A stretch of DNA of 64,000 bases from Bacillota bacterium (lineage in GTDB: Bacteria; Bacillota; Clostridia; Christensenellales; Aristaeellaceae). A program made the translations under genes and the position numbers. The stretch is from positions 62,001 to 126,000 of the forward strand of contig JAEZQK010000032.1 in NCBI GenBank assembly GCA_023413135.1. The letters are read 5' to 3'. Positions 7,578 to 15,328 of the stretch are shown piece by piece. The notes beneath the pieces were generated by a model, which saw only the letters and a program-made list of their open reading frames with translations, was not told the origin of the DNA and searched no databases. Each line of letters starts with the position of its first letter. The first letter of the stretch is position 1.

Positions 7578-8390
7578 ATGCAGGAAATAAAAAAGTGCTC
7601 CTGGTGGAATGGGTTCCGTGCCGTGGCCGGGCTTTCTGCCCGTCAGGTGTTTGACGGGAACCTCTTTCAGGTGCTTAGCGAATATGCGATACGATTTATG
7701 CAGTTTTTGATGCTGACGCTGATCTGGCGCTCCCTGGCAGCCGGCGGCGCCGACCTTGGCGGAATGAACCTTGACCAACTGCTGACCTATACGCTGATGG
7801 CCTCGGTTTTACGCCAGCAATTGGAGATTCTCACCCCCGCCACCTCCGCGCTGTGGGAGGGTTCCATCATCGGCCGGTATACACGGCCTATGAATGTTTT
7901 GCAAAGCCTTACGGCGGAGACAATCGGCCGCTGGTGGGTGCCGGTCTTTCTGCTATACGGGTTGCCGCTGTGGCTTCTTTCACCCCTGATGGGCATCCAT
8001 CCGCTGCCTTATAGCGTGGCTCACGGATTGCTGGCCCTTGTAAGCATTGCGTTCAGCGCATCTTTGGGGTTTGCGCTGGATTTTCTGTTCGCCTCCTTGG
8101 CTATGCGCATGAAGAATGGCTGCTGGGCGGTAACCCATATGCGTGAGGCGTTGTTCGCGCTTTTGTCCGGGGCGCTGATTCCCTTTTCCCTGATGCCGCT
8201 GCCTATTGCCCGCGTTCTTCAGCTTCTGCCCATGGGCTCTATTGCCCACGCGCCGCTAAGCTTGTATGTGGGCCAGGGGGACCCGGTGGCGCTTATAGCC
8301 TTGCAGGCCGGCTGGAACGTGATTTTGTGGCCTCTGGCCAGGTTTGTGTTCAAAAAAAGCGAGGAAAGGATGATCTCCTATGGCGGATAA
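7578..8390 (+). CDS. ABC-2 type transporter permease
   Basis: About 270-aa membrane protein with six predicted helices, first of a permease-permease-ATPase trio. It shows the layout of the ABC-2 (DUF990-like) exporter permeases: an N-terminal cytoplasmic stretch, a YAIRFMQFLMLTLIWRSL first helix, a long central helix pair, and a C-terminal hydrophobic segment ending in charged residues. The start is set at the ATG at 7578 because GAAGGGA is 10 nt upstream; an in-frame ATG at 7569 is possible. It overlaps the second permease by 11 bp. Regulation by the divergent MerR protein and the leader terminator is likely. Confidence 0.8.
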   Translation: MQEIKKCSWWNGFRAVAGLSARQVFDGNLFQVLSEYAIRFMQFLMLTLIWRSLAAGGADLGGMNLDQLLTYTLMASVLRQQLEILTPATSALWEGSIIGRYTRPMNVLQSLTAETIGRWWVPVFLLYGLPLWLLSPLMGIHPLPYSVAHGLLALVSIAFSASLGFALDFLFASLAMRMKNGCWAVTHMREALFALLSGALIPFSLMPLPIARVLQLLPMGSIAHAPLSLYVGQGDPVALIALQAGWNVILWPLARFVFKKSEERMISYGG

Positions 8391-9225
8391 GGTCAAAATG
8401 CTTTTTCGCCTTTTCAAAACCTATGGAAAAATGGACCTGATGTGGTTTTTGCGGGACACAAAATACTGCCTTTTGCAGATCGTTACAGACTTGGTCGGCA
8501 CCGGGGCGGCCATGGCCGGGGTGTTCGTGCTGGCCAGGCGGTTTGGCAACATCGGGGGTATGACGCAGGACCAGCTGCTTTTCATGTTGGGCTATGCCAT
8601 GCTGGGCGACGGAATATTCTCGCTGTTTTTTATCGGGTACAATGCAGGGCAAATCAGCCGTACCATTGGCCGTGGGCAGCTGGATCACAACATGATCCAG
8701 CCGGTTCCTCTGTGGATGCAGCTTGTGACCGGCGGATTTTCGCCTGTATCCGGCTCCGGCATTCTGCTTTGCGGAACAGGCCTTACTATTTACGCAGTCA
8801 GCCGCCTTGGAACGGCCGTCACGTTTGGCTGGGTGCTACTTCTGATATTGAGCCTGCTGGCTTCCGTGGCGATATTCCTGGCCTGCGTGTTCCTTATATC
8901 CTGCATTGCCTTCTGGGCGCCGGTGGCGGCGGAGGAATCGGCCTCGCTGGTGCATGGGTTGTTCGGTTCCTTGAAGCGGTATCCCCTGGGTGGGATGGGC
9001 ATAGGTTGGCAGGCGGTTTTCTGTTCCCTGGTTCCCGTGGGGCTTGCCGGATGGTTCCCCAGCCTGTGGCTGATGGATGGCGGTTCCCCGGCGCCCTTTT
9101 TCCCGTTCTTGACTTTTGTAATGGCGTCACTCTTGGGACTTTTGGCTGTAAGGCTGTTTCGGAAAGGAATGAAGCATTATGCAACATGCGGTTCGCCCCG
9201 GTATTCCGGCTTTGGACATCGTTAA
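8380..9225 (+). CDS. ABC-2 type transporter permease
   Basis: 281-aa second permease of the exporter. It has six predicted membrane segments, including LLQIVTDLVGTGAAMAGVFVLA and WVLLLILSLLASVAIFLACVF. The soluble loop between helices 2 and 3 carries the short GRGQLDHNMIQPVP element; a fold related to daunorubicin-type permeases is likely but the substrate is unknown. Its end overlaps the ATPase start by 47 bp, indicating tight coupling. The C-terminal 15 residues may be non-essential read-through into the next gene. Confidence 0.8.
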   Translation: MADKVKMLFRLFKTYGKMDLMWFLRDTKYCLLQIVTDLVGTGAAMAGVFVLARRFGNIGGMTQDQLLFMLGYAMLGDGIFSLFFIGYNAGQISRTIGRGQLDHNMIQPVPLWMQLVTGGFSPVSGSGILLCGTGLTIYAVSRLGTAVTFGWVLLLILSLLASVAIFLACVFLISCIAFWAPVAAEESASLVHGLFGSLKRYPLGGMGIGWQAVFCSLVPVGLAGWFPSLWLMDGGSPAPFFPFLTFVMASLLGLLAVRLFRKGMKHYATCGSPRYSGFGHR

Positions 9226-10189
9226 TGTCAGCAAAATCTATACCCAGTGGCAGCGCTCCGGCCAGTGGAAGGATATCATGAAAAACCTGATCCATCCGGA
9301 AAAGAAGGAGGTCAGGGCGCTGGACCAATTGTCCCTTCAGGTGAAAATGGGTGAGTTCGTTGCCTATGCCGGTGCCAACGGCGCGGGCAAAAGCACCACC
9401 ATCAAGATTCTCTCCGGCATATTGCAGCCGACTGTTGGCCAAGTGACGGTTTTGGGCATGTCTCCCGCCAAAGACCGGGTGGCGCTGATGAAGCGCATCG
9501 GTGTGCTGTTTGGCCAGCGTACGGAGTTGTGGTGGGATCACCCTGTGATCACCAGCTATGCCTGGAAAAAGAGTGTGTGGAACATCCCGGAGGAAGTGTA
9601 CAAAGAAAACCTGGCCATGGTCACGGAGCTTTTGGATTTGAAGGAGCTTTTAAACACCTTTGCCAGGGAGCTGAGCCTGGGGCAGCGGATGCGGGCGGAC
9701 CTGGGGATGCTGCTTTTGCACAGCCCGGAGGTGCTATTCCTGGATGAGCCCACCCTGGGGCTGGACGTGCTGGCCAAACGGCAAATGATCGAATTTCTCA
9801 AAAAGGTGAACCGGGAGCAAGGTACCACGGTGATCGTCACCAGCCATGACATGGATGATCTGGAAGCCATGGCCCAGCGGATCATCCTCTTATCCAACGG
9901 AAAAATCGCCTTTGACGGCGACTTTCAGGCGCTGCGCCGCGTTCAGGGCGGATTCACACGCCTGTTGGTCAGCGGCCCGGAAAAGCCGCCGGAGTGGCCG
10001 GGGATGGAGTGGATCGCCACGAAGGACGGCGTGCACGAGTATGCCTTCCAGCAGTCGGATATTGAGTTTTCACAGGTGCTGAAAACGCTGGCAGGCACGC
10101 CGGGGATTACCGACCTGGAAATGCGCAAAGCGCCCATTGAGGAAGTGGTGGCTTCGCTGTATCTGGCATGGAAAAAGGAAACGGCGTAA
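9179..10189 (+). CDS. ABC transporter ATP-binding protein (DrrA-like exporter subfamily)
   Basis: 336-aa ATPase energising the two permeases. In order: Walker A GANGAGKST, the Q-loop region FGQRTELWWD, signature LSLGQRMRADLGM, Walker B VLFLDEPTLGLD, the H-loop in VTSHDMDD. The signature is LSLGQ rather than LSGGQ, as is usual for this exporter subfamily. A C-terminal domain of about 80 residues (from RLLVSGPEK) resembles the regulatory tail of DrrA-type proteins. Probably exports an antibiotic or lipid-like compound. A weak hairpin follows at about 10198. Confidence 0.9.
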   Translation: MQHAVRPGIPALDIVNVSKIYTQWQRSGQWKDIMKNLIHPEKKEVRALDQLSLQVKMGEFVAYAGANGAGKSTTIKILSGILQPTVGQVTVLGMSPAKDRVALMKRIGVLFGQRTELWWDHPVITSYAWKKSVWNIPEEVYKENLAMVTELLDLKELLNTFARELSLGQRMRADLGMLLLHSPEVLFLDEPTLGLDVLAKRQMIEFLKKVNREQGTTVIVTSHDMDDLEAMAQRIILLSNGKIAFDGDFQALRRVQGGFTRLLVSGPEKPPEWPGMEWIATKDGVHEYAFQQSDIEFSQVLKTLAGTPGITDLEMRKAPIEEVVASLYLAWKKETA

Positions 10190-10197
10190 ATAATTCG

Positions 10198-10225
10198 GCC
10201 CCGGGACGCATGTTCGTTCCGGGGC
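10198..10225 (+). terminator. Possible terminator hairpin without clear T-run
   Basis: GCCCCGG/CCGGGGC stem directly after the ABC ATPase stop, but followed by TAAGTTCG, so termination strength is doubtful. Confidence 0.4.
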
Positions 10226-10258
10226 TAAGTTCGTTAGGGCATGTATTCCCCTCTTGGT

Positions 10259-10565
10259 CTGACAACTACAGAAGTTTCGGAATGTGAATGATGGATCATT
10301 GTCCCGTATTCCAACGAAGATGCTTTGGAAATGGAGAACATGAACGGCCAGAAGAGGCTTCCCCTTGAGGGGAAGCTGTCGACGAAGTCGACTGATGAGG
10401 TGTATGTAGCGGCAATATTTCCGTAGCAAACCACCTCATCCGGTGCTGCGCGCCACCTTCCCCTCAAGGGGAAGGCTCATGATGCGTATGATACAATTGC
10501 CGCTTGACATGTGCTGCTTTCGCGTCGGAAGATGAAAAATGAAACGTAACTTCTGTAGTTGTCAG
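10259..10565. mobile_element. 307-bp MITE-like element with perfect 18-bp terminal inverted repeats
   Basis: The 18 bases CTGACAACTACAGAAGTT at 10259-10276 recur exactly inverted at 10548-10565. No ORF lies between them, so this is a non-autonomous element. A clear target-site duplication is not visible. It carries a second palindromic repeat (10354-10476) and marks the left end of the A+T-rich island. This accounts for most of the 490-bp gene-free stretch between the ABC ATPase and the first GNAT gene. Confidence 0.8.
10354..10476. repeat. Clostridiales-type palindromic repeat (CTTCCCCTTGAGGGGAAG family)
   Basis: Two arms, each itself a hairpin (GCTTCCCCTTGAGGGGAAGC at 10357-10376 and CCTTCCCCTCAAGGGGAAGG at 10456-10475), are joined by GATGAGGTG (10394-10402) and its complement CACCTCATC (10431-10439). 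I recognise this as a very common intergenic palindrome of Clostridiales genomes. It sits inside the 307-bp inverted-repeat element, so one was either built around or inserted into the other. Confidence 0.85.
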
Positions 10566-10594
10566 GCTACTCTGTTATGGGCTAATTCTATATT

Positions 10595-10665
10595 CCTGGA
10601 AATATTTACGCTTTTCTTGTATAATGATCTTGCTTGATGATTTGCTTTTGCTCGATAAACAGGAT
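10595..10665 (+). repeat. Promoter-like repeat, copy A
   Basis: About 70 bp running from CCTGGAAATATTT through TTGTATAATG to CTCGATAAACAGG. It contains a TATAAT box and ends about 17 bp before the GNAT start. Copies B (11904-11974) and C (13744-13807) precede two other genes of the island. Confidence 0.85.
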
Positions 10666-10681
10666 TTGGCAGGGTGATAGG

Positions 10682-11176
10682 ATGACGTATTTAGAGACCG
10701 AGTGGCTACTTATCAGAAATTTTGAAGTGGCAGACCTAGACGAGCTTGTAGATTATAGAAATAACGAGCTCTGCTATAAATACCAAAGAGGCCAGTATCG
10801 GGATAGGGGTCATTTGGCGATATTCATCGAAGAGGCAAAGGAGGATGACTTATTTTCTGTCGGTAAGAAGCATTTCGCAGTCGCAGTCAAGGGTTCCAAT
10901 AGGATTATTGGCGACATTTTTGTTTCAATAAAAGAGCCGACAATTTCTTTAGGCTTTACAGTTTCCTACAGGCATCATAGGCAAGGATATGCATATGAGT
11001 TTCTTGCTACCTTGGTTGAGGCTTTTCATCAAAGATTCAGAGATTACGAGATAGTTGCCTGTACTGATAAAGAGAACCTCGCAAGCATAAACCTCTTGAG
11101 AAAATTGCAGTTCGAAAATAAGGGATACAAGAAACAAATTGATTCCTTTGTATTCAGCAAATATGCAAAGCACTAA
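10682..11176 (+). CDS. GNAT family N-acetyltransferase
   Basis: 164-aa acetyltransferase that would use acetyl-CoA to acetylate an amine; substrate unknown. The RimJ/RimL-like layout is visible: LETEWLLIRNFEVADLDELVDYRN at the N terminus, then FAVAVKGSNRIIGDIFVSI, the acetyl-CoA pyrophosphate loop region YRHHRQGYAYEFLATLVE, and a C-terminal ACTDKENLASINLLRKLQFENKGYK segment. ATG 10682 is preferred over the TTG at 10634, which falls inside the promoter repeat. The gene is noticeably richer in A+T than its left neighbours, supporting acquisition. Confidence 0.88.
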   Translation: MTYLETEWLLIRNFEVADLDELVDYRNNELCYKYQRGQYRDRGHLAIFIEEAKEDDLFSVGKKHFAVAVKGSNRIIGDIFVSIKEPTISLGFTVSYRHHRQGYAYEFLATLVEAFHQRFRDYEIVACTDKENLASINLLRKLQFENKGYKKQIDSFVFSKYAKH

Positions 11177-11302
11177 ATTCATTTTCAGAGCAAACCAGTA
11201 ATGCCCGCCCAGCCCGCAAAATCTTTTTATGTAAAAGAATGTGGTGCTCTGGATGCAAAATTTATTACATCATGCGGATAGACGGGGAACGGGGGAAACG
11301 GC

Positions 11303-11866
11303 ATGGCGAGATATATCGCAGCAGCAACATTGATTTTGCTTATAATTCTTGTTTTATTCCGGGCTTTCCAATTAAAAAAACTGGGGACAAAAGCGGTTCG
11401 TTTTGGCGAGATGGATAAGAAGGATTTCTTTATCCCCCCATTTGCCTTGCTGTTATTCTACATTGTGTTTTCAAGCGCGTTTGGTCTACCTGAAATCGGA
11501 GCTGAATTGTTTCATAATGAAATGGTCTCCTGGGCAGGCGTGGGTATATGTATCATAGGGATTTTATTCTTTGTATACGCGTTGATTTCATTTGGAAGAA
11601 GCTTTCGTGTCGGTTTAGATGAAGATCATCCCGGGGAGCTTATTACCACCGGCGCATTTTCAATCAGCCGCAATCCCATATATACGGCATTCGGATTGGT
11701 TCTGACAGGCGTATTCTTGATTATTCCAAATTGGATCATACTGGTTTATGTGATTGCAGGAATATGGCTTTTCAACCGGCAAATCCTGCTGGAAGAAGAA
11801 TCGCTAAGAAAGATATACGGTAAAAAATATCTGGAATACTGCAACAGAGTCAGGCGTTTCCTATAA
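11303..11866 (+). CDS. Isoprenylcysteine carboxyl methyltransferase (ICMT/PEMT-like) family membrane protein
   Basis: 187-aa integral membrane protein with four to five predicted helices. The C-terminal half has the ICMT/PEMT signature: GELITTGAFSISRNPIYTA (RNPxY SAM-binding motif) followed by a hydrophobic helix and LLEEESLRKIYGKKYLEY (an E-E plus Y-Y pattern). Bacterial members methylate unknown small or lipid substrates; prenylated proteins are not expected. Its own leader lacks the island's promoter repeat. ATG 11303 follows GGGGGAAACGGC. Confidence 0.85.
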   Translation: MARYIAAATLILLIILVLFRAFQLKKLGTKAVRFGEMDKKDFFIPPFALLLFYIVFSSAFGLPEIGAELFHNEMVSWAGVGICIIGILFFVYALISFGRSFRVGLDEDHPGELITTGAFSISRNPIYTAFGLVLTGVFLIIPNWIILVYVIAGIWLFNRQILLEEESLRKIYGKKYLEYCNRVRRFL

Positions 11867-11903
11867 TTCGGGAATTAACCAATTGTTGCGTTAATGCCCG
11901 TAT

Positions 11904-11974
11904 CCTTGGAAATATTTGAGCTTTTCTTGTATAATGGTCTTGATGGATGCATTGATTTTGCTCGATAAACAGGT
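11904..11974 (+). repeat. Promoter-like repeat, copy B
   Basis: CCTTGGAAATATTTGAGC...CTTGTATAATGG...CTCGATAAACAGG, nearly identical to copy A. TTGGAA and TATAAT are 18 bp apart, which is acceptable for sigma-A. It lies about 65 bp before the toroid protein gene. Confidence 0.85.
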
Positions 11975-12038
11975 ATTTTGCGGGCGGACCAGCATTGTGG
12001 GATTCTAGTTACTATCGCATTCAAGAGGGGTATGGTAA

Positions 12039-13019
12039 ATGGCGTATGAGAAGCTGCTGGACATCAGTGAAGACTGGTTGAAACATGCCATCCATGTTCA
12101 CTTGTGCGGCGAATCAAAGGATGAGACGGTCGAATATAGGAACGCGGCGCTTGCGGATGGCAAGATTCAAAATCTTCTGAAAGATGTCGTCAGTTTCCAT
12201 GGCATGCCGGTAACGAACCATAAAAATCCCGATCTGCCGGTTCGTAAATTGATGTTTTTGCTTGATATCGGATTTGACATGGATGTTCCAGAAATCAAGA
12301 CGGCGATTGATCAAATCCTTAAGCATCGAGATGACAATGGCGTTTACCAATCGGTGACCAACATCCCAAAGCATTATGGCGGATCGGGTGAGGATGTGTT
12401 CAGTTGGTGCCTGTGCGATGCACCCTTGTTGTTGCTTGTTCTTTTGAAGGCGGGCGTAGATTACTCAAAGTATATCAAGCCTGGCGTTGAATATCTGGTT
12501 TCGCTAAGTCGCGATAATGGTTTCCCCTGCGCCGTTTCTCCGGAGTTGGGCAAATTCCGGGGGCCGGGGAGCAAAGGAGATTGCTGTCCTTACGCGACTC
12601 TGATTATGGCTGATCTGTTGTCACACATACCGGAATACTGTAATTCTTCCGTTGCTGTCACTTCTGTGGAAACGCTGCTGTCCTTATGGAAGAACAGCCT
12701 CGAAAAGCACCCCTATCTATTTTATATGGGCACGGATTTCCGTAAACTGAAAGCGCCGTCCTGCTGGTATGATATTGTCAGCGTAGCCAGTGTTGTGAGC
12801 AAATACTCTTTTGCGACGTATGATCCTCTCTTCCTGGAAATAATTGCGCTGATTGAGGACAAGCAGGATCGTGACGGCTTTTTTACGCCTGAATCAGCGT
12901 ACCAAAAATTGAAGGGATGGGATTTCGGACAAAAGAAGTCGCCCTCCCCCTATTTGACCTACCTTTGCTTGCTCATCTTTCAAAGATTGGAACGGAAACA
13001 ATCGCTTCCAGGGACATAG
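12039..13019 (+). CDS. Alpha/alpha-toroid protein (prenyltransferase / squalene-cyclase-like fold), function unknown
   Basis: 326-aa protein. Repeated helical units with LPVRKLMFLLDIGFDMDVPEIKTAI, DDNGVYQS and QDRDGFFTPE resemble the QW-like and PFTB repeats of terpene cyclases and prenyltransferases. The catalytic DxDD of hopene cyclases is not visible, so an enzymatic role is not supported. There are many cysteines (SWCLCDAP, GDCCPYAT) that could bind metal. Similar orphan proteins are found scattered in Firmicutes. The ATG follows AAGAGGGG. It lies behind promoter repeat B in the acquired island. Confidence 0.65.
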   Translation: MAYEKLLDISEDWLKHAIHVHLCGESKDETVEYRNAALADGKIQNLLKDVVSFHGMPVTNHKNPDLPVRKLMFLLDIGFDMDVPEIKTAIDQILKHRDDNGVYQSVTNIPKHYGGSGEDVFSWCLCDAPLLLLVLLKAGVDYSKYIKPGVEYLVSLSRDNGFPCAVSPELGKFRGPGSKGDCCPYATLIMADLLSHIPEYCNSSVAVTSVETLLSLWKNSLEKHPYLFYMGTDFRKLKAPSCWYDIVSVASVVSKYSFATYDPLFLEIIALIEDKQDRDGFFTPESAYQKLKGWDFGQKKSPSPYLTYLCLLIFQRLERKQSLPGT

Positions 13020-13092
13020 GAAGAGCACGCTGCCCGCTTGGCAAATTCCAATTTGATGCGGAGATTGTTTATGTTTTGCGAGGTGAAAAACA

Positions 13093-13560
13093 GTGCATAT
13101 GAGACAAGGTACCGCCGAAGAAATGCTATCATTGTGGTATAAAAAAAATACTTCCGAATTTATGGCAGATAGAATTAAAAACAATAAGGCGGAATTTTGG
13201 ACTATTGAGTTGGATAATCGATTGGTTGGCGAATTGTATGCTTTCTTTGAGCTGGATGACAAAGATTTTGCAGACGGAAAAACTACAGCTTATTTATGTG
13301 CTTTTCGTGTTATAGATGAATTGCGGGGCAAAGGATTAGGTACAAGGCTTATGCTAAAAGTCTTGGAAAGGTTATCAGATTTGGGATATTTATATGCTAC
13401 AATAGGCGTCGAACCAGAAGAAATTGCCAATATTAGATTGTATAATAAATTGGGTTTTACAGAGAAAATAAAAACTCTTTCTGTTGATCCTTGCGATGTT
13501 GACAGTGAATTCAAACCGGCTTCTTGCAAAGAATATTATTTGCTGAAAAAGAAATTATAA
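13093..13560 (+). CDS. GNAT family N-acetyltransferase
   Basis: 155-aa acetyltransferase with very low G+C compared with the rest of the window. The fold is recognisable from FWTIELDNRLVGELYAFFEL, then RVIDELRGKGLGTRLMLKVLE containing the acetyl-CoA loop R-G-K-G-L-G-T, and ATIGVEPEEIANIRLYNKLGF. The GTG at 13093 is favoured by GAGGTG seven nt upstream; an ATG at 13099 is possible. Substrate unknown. Its base composition suggests an origin different from the flanking genes. Confidence 0.87.
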   Translation: MHMRQGTAEEMLSLWYKKNTSEFMADRIKNNKAEFWTIELDNRLVGELYAFFELDDKDFADGKTTAYLCAFRVIDELRGKGLGTRLMLKVLERLSDLGYLYATIGVEPEEIANIRLYNKLGFTEKIKTLSVDPCDVDSEFKPASCKEYYLLKKKL

Positions 13561-13624
13561 CCGAATATAGAGCATAACCTGCAGTTTGTCAAATTCGGAT
13601 TTCTGAACCGGAATAGGGGAGGTG

Positions 13625-13768
13625 ATGGCTTCCTGGATCGTACATCTGCGGATAACAGACAAATTGCTGAATCGAATATCCGGTCTTTCTCCCACAGAGT
13701 TTGTGGTTGGGAATATCGTGCCTGACAGCGGCATACCGAATTGCCTTGGAAATATTTTTATTGTATAA
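13625..13768 (+). pseudogene. Truncated zinc-dependent phospholipase C-like protein (N-terminal fragment)
   Basis: After a good GGGGAGGTG site, an ATG opens a frame reading MASWIVHLRITDKLL...FVVGNIVPDSGIPN, the N terminus I associate with zinc-dependent phospholipase C-family proteins of Firmicutes. The match stops at the point where promoter repeat C begins (13744), and the frame ends at the TAA inside that repeat's TATAAT box. The rest of the gene is missing, so a deletion or insertion at the repeat boundary truncated it. Confidence 0.6.
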
Positions 13769-13807
13769 TGGCCTTGCTGGACGATTTGTTTTTATTCGAT
13801 AAATCGG
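13744..13807 (+). repeat. Promoter-like repeat, copy C
   Basis: CCTTGGAAATATTTTTATTGTATAATGG...TTCGATAAATCGG. A 6-bp deletion relative to A and B shortens the TTGGAA-TATAAT distance to 12 bp, so the -35 may be non-functional here. It precedes the DJ-1/PfpI gene. Confidence 0.8.
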
Positions 13808-13828
13808 AATTTGTGTGGAGGTGTAAGC

Positions 13829-14407
13829 TTGCAGCCCAAAGAAGTATTGCTTGTCTTGACTGACCGCTGGGCGGATTGGGAGGCCAGCTTTGCCATTGCA
13901 CAAGTCAATTCCGTTCCAGAGTACGTTGTAAGAACAATCGCGGTGGACAGGAGTTCCAAAACATCTATCGGTGGTATTCGCGCCGCTATTGATTACGCTG
14001 TGGCGGAATACCATGTCACCGATGCCTTGGCAATGGTTATATTGCCCGGCGGTTTCTCCTGGAAAGAAAGCCGTCACGATGAAATTGCTGGCTTCATTCG
14101 AAAAGCCGAAAGCATGAATATTCCAATCGCCGCCATTTGCGGTGCTACGATTTTTTTGGGTAAACATGGTTTTCTTGACCATCGGAAGCACACAGGAGAC
14201 GATCTGGATCTGTTCTTAAGCGAACAGGGGTACAATGGCAGGGAGTTTTATGTACCAGCGCAGATAGTTAAAGACAAAGGATTCATCACGGCGAACGAAA
14301 CGGCTTCTGTTGAGTTTGCCCGTGAAATTTTTCGGATGCTCAGAATTGACAGCGATGATGAGATAGAGAAGTGGTACGACAACTTTAAGCATGGTGCCTT
14401 TCGCTAG
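13829..14407 (+). CDS. DJ-1/PfpI family (class I glutamine amidotransferase-like) protein
   Basis: 192-aa flavodoxin-like protein. The strand KEVLLVLTDRWADWEAS carries the conserved acidic residue, and the nucleophile elbow is IAAICGATIFLGKHGFLDHRKHT with Cys in A-I-C-G-A-T and a nearby His. These suit DJ-1/PfpI members such as B. subtilis YraA/YfkM or related deglycase/chaperone-like proteins; exact activity unknown. The TTG at 13829 follows TGGAGGTG with 6-nt spacing. It lies behind promoter repeat C and ends the acquired island. Confidence 0.85.
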   Translation: MQPKEVLLVLTDRWADWEASFAIAQVNSVPEYVVRTIAVDRSSKTSIGGIRAAIDYAVAEYHVTDALAMVILPGGFSWKESRHDEIAGFIRKAESMNIPIAAICGATIFLGKHGFLDHRKHTGDDLDLFLSEQGYNGREFYVPAQIVKDKGFITANETASVEFAREIFRMLRIDSDDEIEKWYDNFKHGAFR

Positions 14408-14465
14408 AGTATGAATATGCCTGTTGAGAACCAAATTTCAATTTATCTGCGAATTTCTTGCCATC

Positions 14466-14497
14466 AGCCCCGGAACAAACTTGTCCCGGGGCTTTTT
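14466..14497 (+). terminator. Intrinsic terminator after DJ-1/PfpI gene
   Basis: AGCCCCGG/CCGGGGCT stem followed by TTTTT, between convergent genes. Confidence 0.9.
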
Positions 14498-14501
14498 GTA
14501 T

Positions 14502-15185
14502 TTACTTTGACGCCAGTTGGTCCCGGTAACGGTTCATCATTTCCTTGAAAAGCTCCGCCGTGGTGGGCGGTGTATAGGTGATGGAATTAGCTCCGGCCTC
14601 AATGGTGCGTATGATGGATTCCTCCGTCTTCCCGCCGGTGGCGATGATGGGCACCTCGGGAAATTTCCGGCGGATGGCACGTACGATATCCGGCGTCTTG
14701 CCTGCACCGGAAACGTTCAGTATCTTGGCGCCGGCATCCAGGCGGCTTTGAACGTCTTCCTCTTCACTGACCACGGTGATCACCACGGGGATATCCACCC
14801 GCTCGGCTACGTAGCGCACCGTTTCGTTGGTAGCGGGGGCATTTAGCACCACGCCGATGGCACCCCTGAATTCCGCGTCCTGGGCCAGGCGGGTGACGCG
14901 CACGCCGGTGGTGGTGCCGCCGCCCACGCCGCAAAAGACAGGTACATCCGCCAGTTGCAAAATGGCTTGGGAAATGGCGGGCTGGGGTGTGAAAGGATAT
15001 ACGGCAATCACCGCGTCGGCATTTGTGTTCTTGATGATGGCTGCATCGGTGGAAAAGATGATGGATAGGATGCGCTTGCCAAAAATGCGGATGCCCGATG
15101 CCTGATGAATACACTCCGGTACACGGATTATGTGCTTGCGCAGCCCGCCATCGATCTGAGGTATGAAGGGAGGGGTCTTGTTCAT
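14502..15185 (-). CDS. TIM-barrel protein of unknown function (nitronate monooxygenase/IMPDH-like phosphate-binding fold)
   Basis: 227-aa protein. Repeating beta-alpha units can be read: AVIAVYPFTP, VPVFCGVGGGTTTG, GAIGVVLNAPATN, IPVVITVVSEEEDV, AKILNVSGAGKTP, PEVPIIATGGKTEESIIRT and ANSITYTPP. The final ATGGKT and ANSITYTPPT elements look like the C-terminal phosphate-binding loop of HisA/IMPDH-type barrels. Similar proteins in Firmicutes are annotated only as hydrolase or hypothetical. ATG 15185 has AAAGGAGAG. It is divergent from the aroF leader unit but nothing links it to aromatic biosynthesis beyond proximity. Confidence 0.65.
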   Translation of the reverse strand: MNKTPPFIPQIDGGLRKHIIRVPECIHQASGIRIFGKRILSIIFSTDAAIIKNTNADAVIAVYPFTPQPAISQAILQLADVPVFCGVGGGTTTGVRVTRLAQDAEFRGAIGVVLNAPATNETVRYVAERVDIPVVITVVSEEEDVQSRLDAGAKILNVSGAGKTPDIVRAIRRKFPEVPIIATGGKTEESIIRTIEAGANSITYTPPTTAELFKEMMNRYRDQLASK

Positions 15186-15275
15186 GTTGATCTCTCCTTT
15201 GCGCATCACTTTATTTGATTATACCTAAGGTTGGGGAAGGGCGTCAACCAAGAACCATCCATTGGAAAAAAGTGA

Positions 15276-15304
15276 TTGACAAACAGGCGCTTCCGGCGTA
15301 TACT
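15276..15304 (+). promoter_or_regulatory. Sigma-A promoter of the aroF leader
   Basis: TTGACA (15276-15281), 17-bp spacer, TATACT (15299-15304), about 25 bp before the leader peptide's start. Confidence 0.9.
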
Positions 15305-15328
15305 CCTGCCACAAGGAGGAAGGCTTTT

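Noticed and set aside
10354..10476. CRISPR-like repeat
   Set aside because: Two palindromic arms only, with no regularly spaced repeats or spacers and no cas genes.
10595..13807. Integron gene-cassette array with attC sites
   Set aside because: The shared repeats precede rather than follow the genes, are not imperfect palindromes of attC type, and no integrase is visible; the cassette idea is kept only in a loose sense.
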